From: Clostridia bacterium
Lineage (GTDB): Bacteria; Bacillota_A; Clostridia; Christensenellales; Borkfalkiaceae
DNA: 7,968 bases
Direction: 5' to 3'
Assembly: GCA_017462425.1 (NCBI GenBank)
Contig: JAFTRD010000036.1
Location: 1-7,968 of the forward strand
This document shows positions 1 through 7,074 of the stretch, one piece after another (the stretch's first letter is position 1; every line of letters starts with the position of its first letter). Under the pieces are notes generated by a model that saw only the letters and a program-made list of their open reading frames with translations, had not been told where the DNA came from and searched no databases. The translations under genes were made by a program, and so were the position numbers.

Positions 1-311
1 CGGGCACGAAGGCGGCGGAGATGCCCGACCAGATTCCCGAATCCGTCCAAAAGCGTCGCATTATGCGCCTCGTGGAAGTTATCAACGAACTGACGAGGGA
101 AAAGAGCGCACAATACGTAGGCAAAGAAACGGAAATTCTGTGCGAGGATTATGATGCTAAACGTGACGTATATTTCGGCAGGGACGAATACGGCAGAATG
201 GGCTATTTTACTGCGCCTTCTTTGGAAGAAAAATATATCGGTAAATTTGTGAAATTAAAAATAGACAAAGCCAACGGTGTTTCGCTGTTTGGCAGTGTGA
301 TCAGCGTATGA
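1..311 (+). CDS. miaB: tRNA-2-methylthio-N6-dimethylallyladenosine synthase MiaB, C-terminal part (5' end outside window)
   Basis: The reading frame is open to the left edge; the first complete codon is at position 3 and the stop TGA is at 309-311. MiaB is a cytosolic radical-SAM methylthiotransferase that converts i6A37 of tRNA to ms2i6A37. What is visible is the tail after the radical-SAM core: G-T-K-A-A-E-M-P-D-Q-I-P followed by a basic K-R-R-I-M-R-L helix, the family's usual link to the TRAM domain. A TRAM-like beta domain then ends in V-S-L-F-G-S-V-I-S. The N-terminal domain and the Fe-S cysteines lie outside the window. The related enzymes MtaB and RimO share this layout, but the position directly upstream of mutS with miaA downstream favours MiaB. 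The ATG at 21 is an internal methionine, not a start. The TRAM segment around G-R-D-E-Y-G-R-M-G-Y-F looks somewhat divergent. Confidence 0.87.
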   Translation, partial: GTKAAEMPDQIPESVQKRRIMRLVEVINELTREKSAQYVGKETEILCEDYDAKRDVYFGRDEYGRMGYFTAPSLEEKYIGKFVKLKIDKANGVSLFGSVISV

Positions 312-312
312 T

Positions 313-326
313 AAGGAGAAAAAGGA
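313..326 (+). promoter_or_regulatory. Tandem Shine-Dalgarno elements before mutS
   Basis: Two purine-rich SD-like sequences lie in the 22-base gap between the miaB stop and the mutS ATG at 334. AAGGAG at 313-318 is the better match to the anti-SD but has a long spacer of 15 bases. AAAGGA at 321-326 has a normal spacer of 7 bases. The second is probably the working site, or both contribute. No promoter or terminator is visible in this gap, so mutS is probably read through from miaB. Confidence 0.6.
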
Positions 327-333
327 AAAAACC

Positions 334-2940
334 ATGGCACTTTCCCAGATGATGCAACATTATTTTCAAGTGAAAGAAGCGCATAAAGACTGCATTATCT
401 TTTACCGTTTGGGCGACTTTTACGAGATGTTCTTCGACGACGCGGTCAAAGTTTCCCGTCTTTTGGATTTAACTTTAACGGGCAGGGATTGCGGACTCTC
501 CGATCGTGCGCCTATGTGCGGCATTCCGTATCACGCCGCTGAAGGATATATAGCAAAACTTGTTTCTTTCGGCGAAAAGGTTGCCATCTGCGAACAGGTT
601 TCCGACCCCGCTCAAAAGAGTAAGGCATCCGAGCTCGTATCCCGTGACGTCATTCGTATCATTTCGGCTGGCACGCTCACCGAAGACAGTATGCTCGACG
701 AGAGAAAAAATAATTTTATCGGCTCGGTGTATAAAGAAAACGACGTTTGCGCTCTTGCATGGGCGGATATTACGACGGGTGAATTTTCCTTACTGGAATT
801 TACAGGCGCAGACGGGTTACAGCAGACGGTAGACCAACTTTTAAAGCTCTCCGTAGCGGAAATTATCTGTAACGACGATATGCTGTTTGCAAGCAAACAA
901 ATAAAAGAAGTACGGCATAATCTTCTGCCGCCGTTTTCCTCCTATTACGCTTGGGCGTTCAATGAAAAACACGCCGAAAAAAACCTCTGCGAACAATTTC
1001 AAACGCAATCTTTAGCCGCTTTCGGTATTGCAGGTCATCCTCACGCCATCAGTGCGGCAGGTGCGCTGATAGAATATTTAAGAGAAACGCAGAAACACGC
1101 CTTAAAAAATCTTACTTCGGTAAAATTGATTAAAAACGATACCTTCATGACCCTGGATCCTATTGCGATACGCAATCTGGAATTGGTAAAAAACAATGCC
1201 GAAAACAAGAAATACGGCTCTCTTTTATGGCTTTTGGACAAGACTGCTACGGGTATGGGCGCCAGATTAATGGCGCAGCTCATTCTTTCGCCGCTCAATG
1301 AAAAAGAGGGTATAGAATACCGTTTAAACGGCGTAGAGGAGCTTTACGCCGGTACGGTCGTTAGGGTGGCTATTTGGGAAACCTTGAAAGAAATCCGTGA
1401 TATAGAGCGTTTGGCAGGTAAAATCTCCAACGGCAATTTAACGCCCAAAGACTGTCTTGCGCTTGGCGATTCTTTACGGGTAATTCCTTCTCTAAAATTC
1501 CGCTTGTCCGGTTTTTCCTCTCAAATTTTAAAGGACGTAGATAAAGGGCTTTTCGATTTGCGTGAAGTCGCCGACCTTCTCTTCCGTGCGATTGACCCCG
1601 AGGCTTCTTCCGTTATGAAAGACGGCGGATACATCAAAAAGGGCTATAATGCAGAATTGGATGAAATCCGTGCGCTTCATAAAAATTCCACGCAGTTAAA
1701 GGCGCAAATGGAGGAGCGGGAACGGGAGGCAACGGGGATTCCCAAGCTAAAAATAGGCTTCAACCGTGTATTCGGCTATTATATCGAAATCCCCAATTCC
1801 TTTAAGGACAAAACGCCCGAACACTATATTCGCCGTCAGACGTTGGCAACGGCAGAGCGGTACGTCACCGAAGAGTTAAAGGCGCTGGAAAGTAAAATTT
1901 TAAACGCAGAAGAAACCTCGCTGCGCTTAGAGGCGCAGTTGTATGCGGAAATTAAAAACGTTTTAATGCGCAACATAGAAGCGCTCAAAGAAATTGCGCG
2001 CTCTTTGGCTCTTTTGGACTGTTTGGTTTCGTTTGCGACCTTGGCGAAGGAAAATAAATATTGCCGTCCCAGTATCGTAGAAAAGGGCGGAGAATTAAAA
2101 ATTACCGAAGGCAGACACCCCGTAGTAGAGGCAATCTCCCGAGAGCGGTTCGTTCCTAACGATACGGTAATGGACGGGGCGGATAACCGTACCATGATTA
2201 TTACCGGTCCGAATATGGCGGGTAAATCGACCTATATGCGGCAGACGGCGCTCATCGTTTTAATGGCGCATCTGGGCTGTTTCGTTCCGGCGAAAGCAGC
2301 GGTAATCCCGTTGACGGACAGAATTTTCACCCGTGTAGGTGCAAGCGATAACCTCATTTTCGACCAATCTACCTTCATGGTGGAAATGACGGAGGTAGCA
2401 ACCATTCTCCTGCACGCCACGAAGGACAGTTTGCTTATTTTGGACGAAGTGGGCAGGGGAACGAGTACGTACGACGGACTATCCATTGCTTGGGCGGTGG
2501 TAGAGTTTTTAACCAAGAGTATCGGCGCAAAAACGCTGTTTGCCACCCATTATCACGAGCTGACCGAGCTGGAAGGCAAGCTTGAGGGTGTAAAAAATTA
2601 TAAAGTTACCGTGCGTGAATTGGCAGGCAATATCGTATTCCTGCGTAAAATTCAACGTGGCGGGGCAAACAAGAGCTTTGGCGTAGAGGTAGCCTCTCTG
2701 GCGGGCGTACCCAAGGAAATCACCATTCGGGCAAAACAAATTTTAAAGAATCTGGAACGCAACGACGTCAACCGTTCGGAATTTGTCTTTGAGGAAGAAA
2801 TAAAAGAGCTTTCGGCGCAAGAAAGAGAGCTTACCGAAGTGGAGCAGATTATAAAAGATACGGATACGAATACGCTTTCGCCTATGCAGGCGCTGTTATT
2901 ATTATCAGATTTAAAAGAAAAGATAGAAAACAGAGAATAA
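334..2940 (+). CDS. mutS: DNA mismatch repair protein MutS
   Basis: MutS (868 aa, normal length for the MutS1 family) recognises mismatches and small loops in newly replicated DNA, then forms an ATP-bound sliding clamp that recruits MutL. The N-terminal mismatch-binding domain carries the Phe-x-Glu reading motif F29-Y30-E31 within R-L-G-D-F-Y-E-M-F. Connector, lever and clamp domains fill roughly residues 120-580. The ABC-type ATPase follows: Walker A G625-P-N-M-A-G-K-S-T633, signature region S679-T-F-M-V-E-M, Walker B L-L-I-L-D704-E705 followed by G-R-G-T-S, and the switch histidine region A-T-H739-Y-H-E-L. The C-terminal helices end with the usual S-P-M-Q-A-L-L-L-L-S-D-L-K. Departures from the family: the segment before S679 reads S-D-N-L-I-F-D-Q where D-D-L-A-x-G is usual, and no clear beta-clamp peptide (Q-[LM]-S-[LF]-F type) is seen after residue 800. 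The start at 334 gives the usual short N-terminus and has a good SD. Confidence 0.98.
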   Translation: MALSQMMQHYFQVKEAHKDCIIFYRLGDFYEMFFDDAVKVSRLLDLTLTGRDCGLSDRAPMCGIPYHAAEGYIAKLVSFGEKVAICEQVSDPAQKSKASELVSRDVIRIISAGTLTEDSMLDERKNNFIGSVYKENDVCALAWADITTGEFSLLEFTGADGLQQTVDQLLKLSVAEIICNDDMLFASKQIKEVRHNLLPPFSSYYAWAFNEKHAEKNLCEQFQTQSLAAFGIAGHPHAISAAGALIEYLRETQKHALKNLTSVKLIKNDTFMTLDPIAIRNLELVKNNAENKKYGSLLWLLDKTATGMGARLMAQLILSPLNEKEGIEYRLNGVEELYAGTVVRVAIWETLKEIRDIERLAGKISNGNLTPKDCLALGDSLRVIPSLKFRLSGFSSQILKDVDKGLFDLREVADLLFRAIDPEASSVMKDGGYIKKGYNAELDEIRALHKNSTQLKAQMEEREREATGIPKLKIGFNRVFGYYIEIPNSFKDKTPEHYIRRQTLATAERYVTEELKALESKILNAEETSLRLEAQLYAEIKNVLMRNIEALKEIARSLALLDCLVSFATLAKENKYCRPSIVEKGGELKITEGRHPVVEAISRERFVPNDTVMDGADNRTMIITGPNMAGKSTYMRQTALIVLMAHLGCFVPAKAAVIPLTDRIFTRVGASDNLIFDQSTFMVEMTEVATILLHATKDSLLILDEVGRGTSTYDGLSIAWAVVEFLTKSIGAKTLFATHYHELTELEGKLEGVKNYKVTVRELAGNIVFLRKIQRGGANKSFGVEVASLAGVPKEITIRAKQILKNLERNDVNRSEFVFEEEIKELSAQERELTEVEQIIKDTDTNTLSPMQALLLLSDLKEKIENRE

Positions 2941-2962
2941 AGGATAAAAAGGGGAATATTCT

Positions 2963-4954
2963 ATGGGAAAAATTAATATTTTAACCCCCAACGTATACAA
3001 CCGCATTGCCGCAGGCGAGGTGGTGGACAGACCTTATTCCGTCGTTAAGGAGTTGGTGGAAAACGCCATTGACGCAGGCGCAAGCGAGGTGGAAATTCGT
3101 ATCGAAAAGGGCGGAAAGAGCTATATCTCCGTGCAGGACAACGGCGGCGGTATTGAATATTCTGATTTAAAAAGCGTATTTCTGCCCCACGCCACCAGTA
3201 AAATATCCAAGGCTTCCGATTTGGAGAATATCCATACACTCGGCTTTAGAGGCGAGGCAGTTGCCTCTATTTCCGCCGTATCCCGTATGCGTTACACGTC
3301 TAAATGCGAGAATTCGGAATGTTATAAGATAGAATGCAACGGCGGAGAAATCGGAGAAATTATCCGTGCTTCGGGCGCAGACGGTACGCTGGTAGAGGTG
3401 GAGGATTTGTTCTTCAACACGCCCGTACGCTTGAAATTTTTAAAATCGGATAAGGCGGAAGAGGGGGATATTACTACCTTCGTTTACCGTTTCATTCTCT
3501 CGCATCCCGAAATTTCCTTTAAATATTACGTAGACAACCGCTTGATCGCGCAGTCCTTCGGGGAGGGGGAAGAGGAAACGTTGGTTTCTGTCTACGGCGC
3601 AAATATTTTGCATAACACTTACCGCATAGAAGCGGTAAAGCACGGCGTCAAGATACGTGGCTATATCAGCAACCAAAACTTTTTCAAGCCCAACCGCAGT
3701 TATCAGAGCGTGTTTTTAAACGGGCGCTACATCGTCAACAACACCATTTCCGCTGCGCTCACCAACGCCTATGCGGGTTACGCTATGAAGCGGCAATACC
3801 CCTTCTACGTGTTGTATATCGACCTGCCTGCCGAGATTGTGGACGTAAACGTGCATCCAAACAAGGCGGACGTGCGCTTTGCGGATAATCAGGTGATTTA
3901 CGCCTGTATTTACAGCGTGATTTCCGCCGTATTAGACGGCAATTCCAAAGCGCTTGAATACGTTATGCCCAATACCGTTGCTTTACCCACTACGCCAAGG
4001 ATAGAGGAAAAAGTACCCGTCTTTACCTACGAGCAAGCCAAAAGCGAAATAGAAGCGGCAAAAGCAAAGCCTATAATAAAAGAACAGGAAAAACCCCGTT
4101 ATACCGCAGAAGAATTGCCCTTTGAAGAGGTAAGGAACGGAGATAGGGGTGGGGATAGGGACGTTATAGCCGAAAAAGCGGAAAAACCCGTCAAAGCTAA
4201 AAAGTCGGCAAAACAGCCTATGCCGTATTCCGACTTATTCTTTGAGGTCAATACGCTCCGTGTGCATACGCCCGAAGCGGAGAAAAAAGACGACTTTTTT
4301 GAAGAGAACAAGCGCTTTCTTTTAGAACAGGAGGCGGCGCAAAAGGCGCGTAAAGAGAAAGAGCAGTTAAAAATAGACGTAGACCGCTGTGAATACAAGG
4401 GAAATCTGTTTAATACCTTCCTTATTTATGAGTTTGGCGATAACGCTTATATTATCGATCAGCACGCAGCGCACGAAAGGCTGATTTTTGATAGATTAAA
4501 GAAAAAAATGGAAAACAGAGCGGTGCTTCAGCAGCCGATGCTATTGCCGTATTCGCTGCATACCACGCCCGTAGAGGCGCTCTTCCTTGAAGATTGCCTG
4601 CCCGTATTGAAAGAAATCGGTTTTGATATAGCTGAACAGGGCGCAACGGACTTTACCGTTACCGCCGTACCCGTCGATCTGCAAAATATATCTTTGGATC
4701 AATTCTTTGCCGAGGTATTGCACGACGTTTCGGGGCTTCGGGGCATCAAGTTGAGTGAGATTTTAAAAGATAGACTTGCCATGAGCGCTTGTAAGGCGGC
4801 GGTCAAAGGCGGAATGAAACTGACCGAAGAAGAGGTAAAACAGCTTCTTGCCGATATGGAGGGGGATACCGGTTTAAAATGTCCGCACGGCAGACCTGCG
4901 GTGGTGAAGCTTTCCAAATACGAAATAGAAAAAATGTTCAAGAGGATCGTGTAA
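2963..4954 (+). CDS. mutL: DNA mismatch repair protein MutL, endonuclease type
   Basis: MutL (663 aa) links mismatch-bound MutS to strand removal. The N-terminal GHKL ATPase is intact: E30-L-V-E-N34 (catalytic Glu and Mg-binding Asn), D59-N-G-G-G, H76-A-T-S-K, G94-F-R-G-E-A and V297-H-P-N-K301. A charged, low-complexity linker spans about residues 330-475. The C-terminal domain carries nuclease motifs absent from E. coli MutL: D499-Q-H-A-A-H-E505, S-A-C610-K-A-A, C640-P-H642-G-R-P, and a terminal F659-K-R. It should therefore nick DNA itself, as in B. subtilis, consistent with no mutH in view. Q524-P-M-L-L-P529 fits the beta-clamp motif Q-x-x-[LI]-x-P, which in B. subtilis MutL stimulates nicking. 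The last acidic position of the DQHA(x)2E(x)4E motif is Asp510, not Glu. The gene starts 22 bases after mutS, with AAGGGG at 2949-2954 eight bases before the ATG. Confidence 0.98.
   Translation: MGKINILTPNVYNRIAAGEVVDRPYSVVKELVENAIDAGASEVEIRIEKGGKSYISVQDNGGGIEYSDLKSVFLPHATSKISKASDLENIHTLGFRGEAVASISAVSRMRYTSKCENSECYKIECNGGEIGEIIRASGADGTLVEVEDLFFNTPVRLKFLKSDKAEEGDITTFVYRFILSHPEISFKYYVDNRLIAQSFGEGEEETLVSVYGANILHNTYRIEAVKHGVKIRGYISNQNFFKPNRSYQSVFLNGRYIVNNTISAALTNAYAGYAMKRQYPFYVLYIDLPAEIVDVNVHPNKADVRFADNQVIYACIYSVISAVLDGNSKALEYVMPNTVALPTTPRIEEKVPVFTYEQAKSEIEAAKAKPIIKEQEKPRYTAEELPFEEVRNGDRGGDRDVIAEKAEKPVKAKKSAKQPMPYSDLFFEVNTLRVHTPEAEKKDDFFEENKRFLLEQEAAQKARKEKEQLKIDVDRCEYKGNLFNTFLIYEFGDNAYIIDQHAAHERLIFDRLKKKMENRAVLQQPMLLPYSLHTTPVEALFLEDCLPVLKEIGFDIAEQGATDFTVTAVPVDLQNISLDQFFAEVLHDVSGLRGIKLSEILKDRLAMSACKAAVKGGMKLTEEEVKQLLADMEGDTGLKCPHGRPAVVKLSKYEIEKMFKRIV
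4134..4162 (+). repeat. G-rich 12-base imperfect tandem duplication inside the mutL linker
   Basis: GGAGATAGGGGT at 4139-4150 is followed directly by GGGGATAGGGAC at 4151-4162, with 9 of 12 positions identical. The stretch contains runs of 4, 4 and 3 G (4146-4149, 4151-4154, 4158-4160) plus GG pairs at 4134-4135 and 4139-4140. It encodes N-G-D-R-G-G-D-R-D and uses AGG for both arginines, whereas most Arg codons around it are CGN or AGA. It sits in the variable linker, where length changes in multiples of three should be tolerated. Formation of a G-quadruplex is only a possibility, since just three runs reach three G. Confidence 0.6.
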
Positions 4955-4961
4955 AAAAAAA
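4953..4961 (+). repeat. Nine-A homopolymer joining the mutL stop to the miaA start
   Basis: Nine consecutive A residues run from the second base of the mutL TAA stop to the A of the miaA ATG. The two genes are in the same frame, separated by this stop, so slippage within the tract cannot fuse them. It would change the distance from any upstream ribosome-binding site to the miaA start. The only SD-like sequence nearby is AGAGGA at 4941-4946, with an overly long spacer of 14 bases. Confidence 0.75.
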
Positions 4962-5830
4962 TGGGTGTAATCGTAGTGGGCGGTGCTACCGCCAGCGGTA
5001 AAACCGAGCTTGCCGTTCGTCTTGCCGAAAAATATAACGGAGAGGTTATCTCTGCCGATGCGCTTTTGGTCTATAAGCAGCTCAATATCGGTACCGCAAA
5101 GCCGACGAAAGAGGAGATGCGTGGAATTGCGCACCATATGATCGACATAGTCGAGCCGACGGAAAATTTTTCTGTCAGCGACTATGAGCGGTTGGCGCTT
5201 CCCGTATTAGAGGATATTCTCTCCCGAGGTAAAACGGCAATCATCTGCGGCGGTACGGGGTTCTATATCAAAGCCTTACTTTTTAAAAGTCAGTTTGGGA
5301 ATACGCCGCAAGATAGTACAATCCGAGAAAAATATAAAAAAATTGCCGAGGGAAAGGGAAACGCTTATCTCCACGCTCTTTTGGCGCAGTGCGACGAGGA
5401 AAGTGCGGAAAAATTACACGAAAACGATATAAAACGGGTGATTCGTGCGTTGGAGATTTTTGAACTGACGGGCAAAAAGAAGTCCGAACAAGCAGACGGG
5501 GAAATTCCTAGGTTTGAGTATACCGCCTACGCTATTGATTATCCGAGAGAAGAGTTATACGACAGAATCAACCGTCGTGTGGATATCATGTTTGACGGCG
5601 GATTGATGGAAGAATTTCAAAATCTTCTTTCTCGTGGCGTCAATGAAAGCTGTCAGTGTATGCAGGCAATAGGCTATAAAGAAATTTACGACGGATTGAA
5701 TACGGGTGCTCCTTTAGAGGAGATCAAAGAGCAGATAAAGAAAAATACCCGCAATTACGCCAAACGGCAAATTACTTTTTTTAAAAAATTTCCCAATATC
5801 AAGTGGATACGTAAGGATGAATTAGTATGA
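4961..5830 (+). CDS. miaA: tRNA dimethylallyltransferase MiaA
   Basis: MiaA (289 aa, slightly short for a family of about 300-316) transfers a dimethylallyl group from dimethylallyl diphosphate to N6 of A37 in tRNAs reading UNN codons, making the i6A substrate of MiaB. The P-loop is G8-A-T-A-S-G-K14-T15, usually G-P-T. The catalytic Asp is D33 in S-A-D-A-L-L-V-Y, followed by I-G-T-A-K-P48. Further family motifs are C-G-G-T99-G-F-Y-I-K-A-L-L, R-x-I-R-A-L-E-I-F, Q235-A-I-G-Y-K-E and R264-N-Y-A-K-R-Q-I-T-F-F. Position 34, directly after the catalytic Asp, is Ala where the family usually has Ser. The gene begins 6 bases after mutL with a poorly spaced SD. A stop lies in frame just upstream, so no earlier start exists, and translation probably depends on reinitiation by ribosomes finishing mutL. 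Its stop overlaps the next gene. Confidence 0.97.
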   Translation: MGVIVVGGATASGKTELAVRLAEKYNGEVISADALLVYKQLNIGTAKPTKEEMRGIAHHMIDIVEPTENFSVSDYERLALPVLEDILSRGKTAIICGGTGFYIKALLFKSQFGNTPQDSTIREKYKKIAEGKGNAYLHALLAQCDEESAEKLHENDIKRVIRALEIFELTGKKKSEQADGEIPRFEYTAYAIDYPREELYDRINRRVDIMFDGGLMEEFQNLLSRGVNESCQCMQAIGYKEIYDGLNTGAPLEEIKEQIKKNTRNYAKRQITFFKKFPNIKWIRKDELV

Positions 5831-7047
5831 CGAGTGAACAATTAATAAAAAGAAGCGAATCGGCTTTAGTCGACCGCTTTCAAGAACTGGATGAAATAGC
5901 TTATTATAACCAGAAGAAGGTTTTGGAAGCGTTTCAGATAAACAGAATAGCGGCAATGCATTTTGCGCCTTCCACGGGCTACGGCTACGGCGACGTGGGT
6001 AGGGAAACTTTAGGTCAGGTCTATGCCGATTCTTTCGGCGCAGAAGCGGGAATCGTATCGCCTGCTATGCTTTCGGGGACGCACGCTTTAACGGTGGCGC
6101 TGTTCGGATTGCTGCGTACGGGGGATACCGTGCTGTGTGTTTCCGGTCAGCCTTACGACACCCTGCAAGGCGTTATTTACGGCGAGGGGAACGGCTCTTT
6201 AAAAGATTACGGCATTGGCTTTGAGGTTATAAATTTAACGGACGTAGGGAAATTTGATTATACCGCAATCGGCTTTGCGCTCAAAGAGAGAAAATATAAA
6301 ATGGTATACGTGCAGCGCTCCAGAGGGTATGAACTTCGAGATGCGTTCTCCGTGCAAGAAATAGGCGGATTATGCGCCTTTGTCCGTAAAAACGGTTTTG
6401 AGGGCTGTATTTTTACCGATAACTGCTACGGCGAGTTTGTAGAAAAACAAGAACCTACCGAGGTTGGAGCAGATATTATCGTGGGCAGTTTAATTAAAAA
6501 TCCCGGCGGTGGACTGGCGCCTACGGGTGGGTACGTGGCAGGAAAGAAAAAATACGTTGATTTAATCGCCAATCGTTTAACGGCGCCTTCCGTGGGTGGA
6601 GAAATCGGCTCCTACGCCTATGGCTATCAGTATTTTTACCAAGGGCTTTTTCTTGCCCCGCACGTGGTAAACCAGGCGTTGAAAGGCAGTCTTTTGATCG
6701 GTGAGTGTATGGATGCGCTCGGCTATGAAAACTTCCCGAAATTAGATAAAGCGCCTGCGGATATTACAAGAGCGATTCGCTTTAATACGGCAAAACAACT
6801 TTGCGATTTTATTCAGGCGGTACAGGACGCCTCTCCCGTAGACAGCTTTGTAAAGCTGGAGGCGTGGGATATGCCCGGTTACGACGATAAAGTTATCATG
6901 GCGGCAGGCACGTTTGTTGGCGGCGCTTCCGTAGAGCTTTCCGCCGATGCGCCTATCCGTAAGCCGTATACGGCGTATTTTCAGGGCGGGCTTACGTACG
7001 AGCACTGTAAATATGCGCTCAATAAAATATTGGAAAAACTACTGTAA
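5827..7047 (+). CDS. ynbB: Methionine gamma-lyase family PLP-dependent protein (aluminium resistance / YnbB-like)
   Basis: This 406-aa protein belongs to the Met_gamma_lyase / Alum_res group of fold-type I PLP enzymes. Family features in order are N28-Q-K-K-V-L-E-A-F, the loop T-G51-Y-G-Y-G-D-V-G-R59-E, S83-G-T-H-A-L, G-Q-P-Y-D-T-L, G-S-L-K-D-Y-G-I, D198-N-C-Y-G-E-F (Asp expected to contact the PLP ring nitrogen), and S221-L-I-K224-N-P-G-G-G, where K224 is the likely Schiff-base lysine. The protein is cytosolic, with no signal peptide. The true substrate is not established; C-S lyase activity on sulfur amino acids is inferred from relatives, and 'aluminium resistance' is an old label. The start ATG overlaps the miaA stop (ATGA), with AAGGA at 5813-5817 nine bases upstream, so the two are translationally coupled. 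In B. subtilis ynbB also lies near miaA and hfq; here hfq is missing. The usual V-R-x-Q before S-G-T-H-A reads V-S-P-A. Confidence 0.9.
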   Translation: MTSEQLIKRSESALVDRFQELDEIAYYNQKKVLEAFQINRIAAMHFAPSTGYGYGDVGRETLGQVYADSFGAEAGIVSPAMLSGTHALTVALFGLLRTGDTVLCVSGQPYDTLQGVIYGEGNGSLKDYGIGFEVINLTDVGKFDYTAIGFALKERKYKMVYVQRSRGYELRDAFSVQEIGGLCAFVRKNGFEGCIFTDNCYGEFVEKQEPTEVGADIIVGSLIKNPGGGLAPTGGYVAGKKKYVDLIANRLTAPSVGGEIGSYAYGYQYFYQGLFLAPHVVNQALKGSLLIGECMDALGYENFPKLDKAPADITRAIRFNTAKQLCDFIQAVQDASPVDSFVKLEAWDMPGYDDKVIMAAGTFVGGASVELSADAPIRKPYTAYFQGGLTYEHCKYALNKILEKLL

Positions 7048-7057
7048 ATTAATGATT

Positions 7058-7065
7058 AAAAAGGG
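7058..7065 (+). promoter_or_regulatory. Shine-Dalgarno that sets the start of the acetyltransferase
   Basis: The purine run AAAAAGGG directly abuts an ATG at 7066, leaving no spacer, but lies nine bases before a second in-frame ATG at 7075. Normal spacing therefore favours 7075 as the start, removing three residues (M-R-H) from the longest reading frame. Confidence 0.65.
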
Positions 7066-7074
7066 ATGCGTCAT

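Noticed and set aside
21..311. A stand-alone 96-residue protein starting at ATG 21
   Set aside because: The frame stays open to the left edge and the residues before the ATG (G-T-K-A-A-E) belong to the conserved MiaB linker, so this is the tail of a larger gene.
1836..2195. Long minus-strand open frame opposite mutS (119 codons)
   Set aside because: It lies wholly opposite conserved MutS coding sequence and its translation shows no recognisable domain; the same holds for the other minus-strand frames in the window.
5776..5791. T7-A6-T3 run near the end of miaA as a possible programmed frameshift site
   Set aside because: In the reading frame the codons are TTT TTT AAA AAA TTT, which does not give an X-XXY-YYZ slippery heptamer in phase, and the zero frame encodes the conserved ending Q-I-T-F-F-K-K.
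7066..7074. ATG at 7066 as the acetyltransferase start
   Set aside because: The GGG of the SD touches this ATG with no spacer, while the in-frame ATG at 7075 has a normal nine-base spacing.
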